34,290 bases of DNA, from contig JALGZU010000001.1 of assembly GCA_025774735.1 (NCBI GenBank), positions 1 through 34,290 on the forward strand, written 5' to 3'. Position numbers and translations under genes: made by a program. This stretch comes from a candidate division LCP-89 bacterium (GTDB lineage: Bacteria > Electryoneota > B3-LCP). Under the pieces are notes generated by a model. The model was given only the letters and a program-made list of their open reading frames with translations, ran no database searches and was not told the origin of the DNA. Positions 33,395-34,290 of this stretch are shown here, piece after piece (position 1 is the first letter of the stretch; each line of letters starts with the position of its first letter).

Positions 33395-34290
33395 TCAGTC
33401 GGTTATTTTCTTCCCGGACTCGCTCAGTCGATATTGTTCCGCCAGCGCAGCAGTTTCAGGGACGGATTCGTAGGGAGCGTTTTTCTTTTTCAACTCACGG
33501 CCCGTCATGACCATGCGAAAGAGATACAAAATCCCATCGAACAAACCGACCCGGAAGGGATTAGCCTTGAGGATCATGTAAACGCGTTTGGGGCTGAAGT
33601 AGAACTTGCGATACGCCATCTTGTTCAACTGCCACAAGCGCTTATTGGATACCTTTGACAGGTTGACCGAAATATCGTGATAATCACTGTAACGCGCCGT
33701 CATGTCCTTGCCGGCAGCCAGCGCCTGGGTGTAAATCTCCGTATTCGGAAACGGCGTCAAGATAAAGAAACTGGCAATCGCTAACTTGGATTTGACGGCA
33801 AAATTTATGGTTTCCCGGATCTCCTCTTCAGTTTCGTCAAGGAATCCCATCATAAAGAAGCCATTGCAGTTGATACCGACCTTGGAAATCAGGTCGATGT
33901 TCGCCTGAGCTTTCCGCAGATTAACGTTTTTCTTGATCAGCTTCTGAATCCTGCGGCTGCCCGATTCGATAGCCACTGTGATCCAATATACTCCGCCCTT
34001 TTTGAATTTCCGAAGAAGAGATTCATCCAACCGTTCCGACCTCAATCCGTTCGGGAAGGTGATCTCAAAATGCAGCCCTTCGGTCTCCATGCGGTCGAAG
34101 ATCTGATGAGCGCGCTCCATGTCCATGTTGAAAATGTCATCCAGAAATTCGAGTTCCCGGACGCCGTATCTCTCCCGCAGCAGTTTCAACTCTTCGATGA
34201 CATGCTCGGTGGAACGTTTGCGCAGCTTCTTCCCGAAAACGTTGTGACAATAGGTGCACTGGTAGGGGCATCCCCGGGTGGTGAAGACCG
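33395..34290 (-). CDS. Radical SAM protein (subtype 2, paralogue D), N-terminal part outside window
   Basis: The frame stays open to the right window edge, so this gene continues beyond it. The first visible residues are VFTRGCPYQCTYCHNVFGKK, putting the cluster cysteines just inside the window; the TTG at 34189 is an internal codon, not a start. Downstream are FLDDIFNMDMERAHQIFD, WITVAIESGSRRIQK, CNGFFMMGFLDETEEE and a C-terminus with FDGILYLFRMVMTGREL followed by a polar tail. The missing part should be the cobalamin-binding-like domain of about 200 residues, judging from paralogues A-C. The gap to paralogue C is 31 bases, so it is upstream in the same operon. Confidence 0.88.
   Translation of the reverse strand, partial: VFTTRGCPYQCTYCHNVFGKKLRKRSTEHVIEELKLLRERYGVRELEFLDDIFNMDMERAHQIFDRMETEGLHFEITFPNGLRSERLDESLLRKFKKGGVYWITVAIESGSRRIQKLIKKNVNLRKAQANIDLISKVGINCNGFFMMGFLDETEEEIRETINFAVKSKLAIASFFILTPFPNTEIYTQALAAGKDMTARYSDYHDISVNLSKVSNKRLWQLNKMAYRKFYFSPKRVYMILKANPFRVGLFDGILYLFRMVMTGRELKKKNAPYESVPETAALAEQYRLSESGKKITD

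Larger units (their letters stand above)
7755..34290 (-). other. Putative single long polysaccharide operon (GT4 to radical SAM array)
   Basis: Eighteen consecutive minus-strand genes are spaced by -4 to about 91 bases, with two stop/start overlaps (GTGA at 10661-10664 and at 22451-22454). No convincing intrinsic terminator was seen inside the block, and the nearest candidate promoter on the left belongs to wzc. The transcript start must lie to the right of the window. Internal promoters cannot be excluded, notably in the 66-91 base gaps. Confidence 0.6.

Noticed and set aside
34101..34189. TTG at 34189 as the start of the last radical SAM gene
   Set aside because: The frame continues to the window edge and encodes the essential cluster motif RGCPYQCTYC upstream of that codon.
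1..34290. CRISPR arrays, tRNA/rRNA genes, insertion sequences, integrases
   Set aside because: No regular spaced repeats, RNA folds, transposase-like ORFs or terminal inverted repeats were recognised. The only repetition is between paralogous genes.

Overview
The window looks like part of the genome of a Gram-negative, probably uncultured bacterium. Evidence for an outer membrane is a Wza-like export protein, a Wzc-like co-polymerase/tyrosine kinase and a phosphatase-superfamily lipoprotein. The standard code is used, with frequent GTG and TTG starts. The lineage cannot be fixed from sequence reading alone. An SLH-domain protein together with alkaline-phosphatase-superfamily enzymes and cobalamin-type radical SAM proteins would fit one of the deep, mostly uncultured Gram-negative phyla, but that is a guess.

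Left edge (1-2450): the C-terminal part of an SLH-domain protein on the + strand ends at a clear intrinsic terminator. It converges on a short minus-strand group: a 55-aa acidic ORF, a 115-aa hypothetical protein and hemW. An 806-base stretch with no convincing gene (2451-3256) separates this from the rest.

All remaining genes (3257-34290) are on the minus strand and form a surface-polysaccharide locus. In transcription order (right to left) it holds seven radical SAM proteins with cobalamin-binding-like N-termini, interrupted by one GT9 glycosyltransferase. Next come a sugar-nucleotide epimerase, a GT2 glycosyltransferase, an 808-aa fusion of a GT2 domain to a WbaP-type initiating phosphoglycosyltransferase, and a Wza-like protein. 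These are followed by two alkaline-phosphatase-superfamily enzymes (one a lipoprotein), an AglD/MprF-type membrane protein, a PHP phosphoesterase, a membrane-anchored sulfatase-fold enzyme with Thr at the nucleophile position, another phosphatase-superfamily enzyme and a GT4 glycosyltransferase. Wzc has its own candidate promoter and terminator. A GT-C (PMT/ArnT-like) membrane glycosyltransferase with a TPR tail ends the group.

The genes can be read together as follows (inference). The fusion protein starts a glycan on undecaprenyl phosphate, the GT2, GT4, GT9 and GT-C enzymes extend or transfer it, and Wza and Wzc handle export and chain-length control. The phosphatase-superfamily set and the PHP protein act on phosphodiester or lipid-phosphate linkages. 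The radical SAM array installs unusual carbon-centred modifications on a sugar or lipid carrier. The unusual parts are the seven-gene radical SAM array, which shows signs of serial duplication, the four phosphatase-superfamily proteins with differing nucleophile residues, and the GT2-WbaP fusion. No Wzx flippase or Wzy polymerase is visible here; they may lie to the right of the window or be replaced by other proteins.
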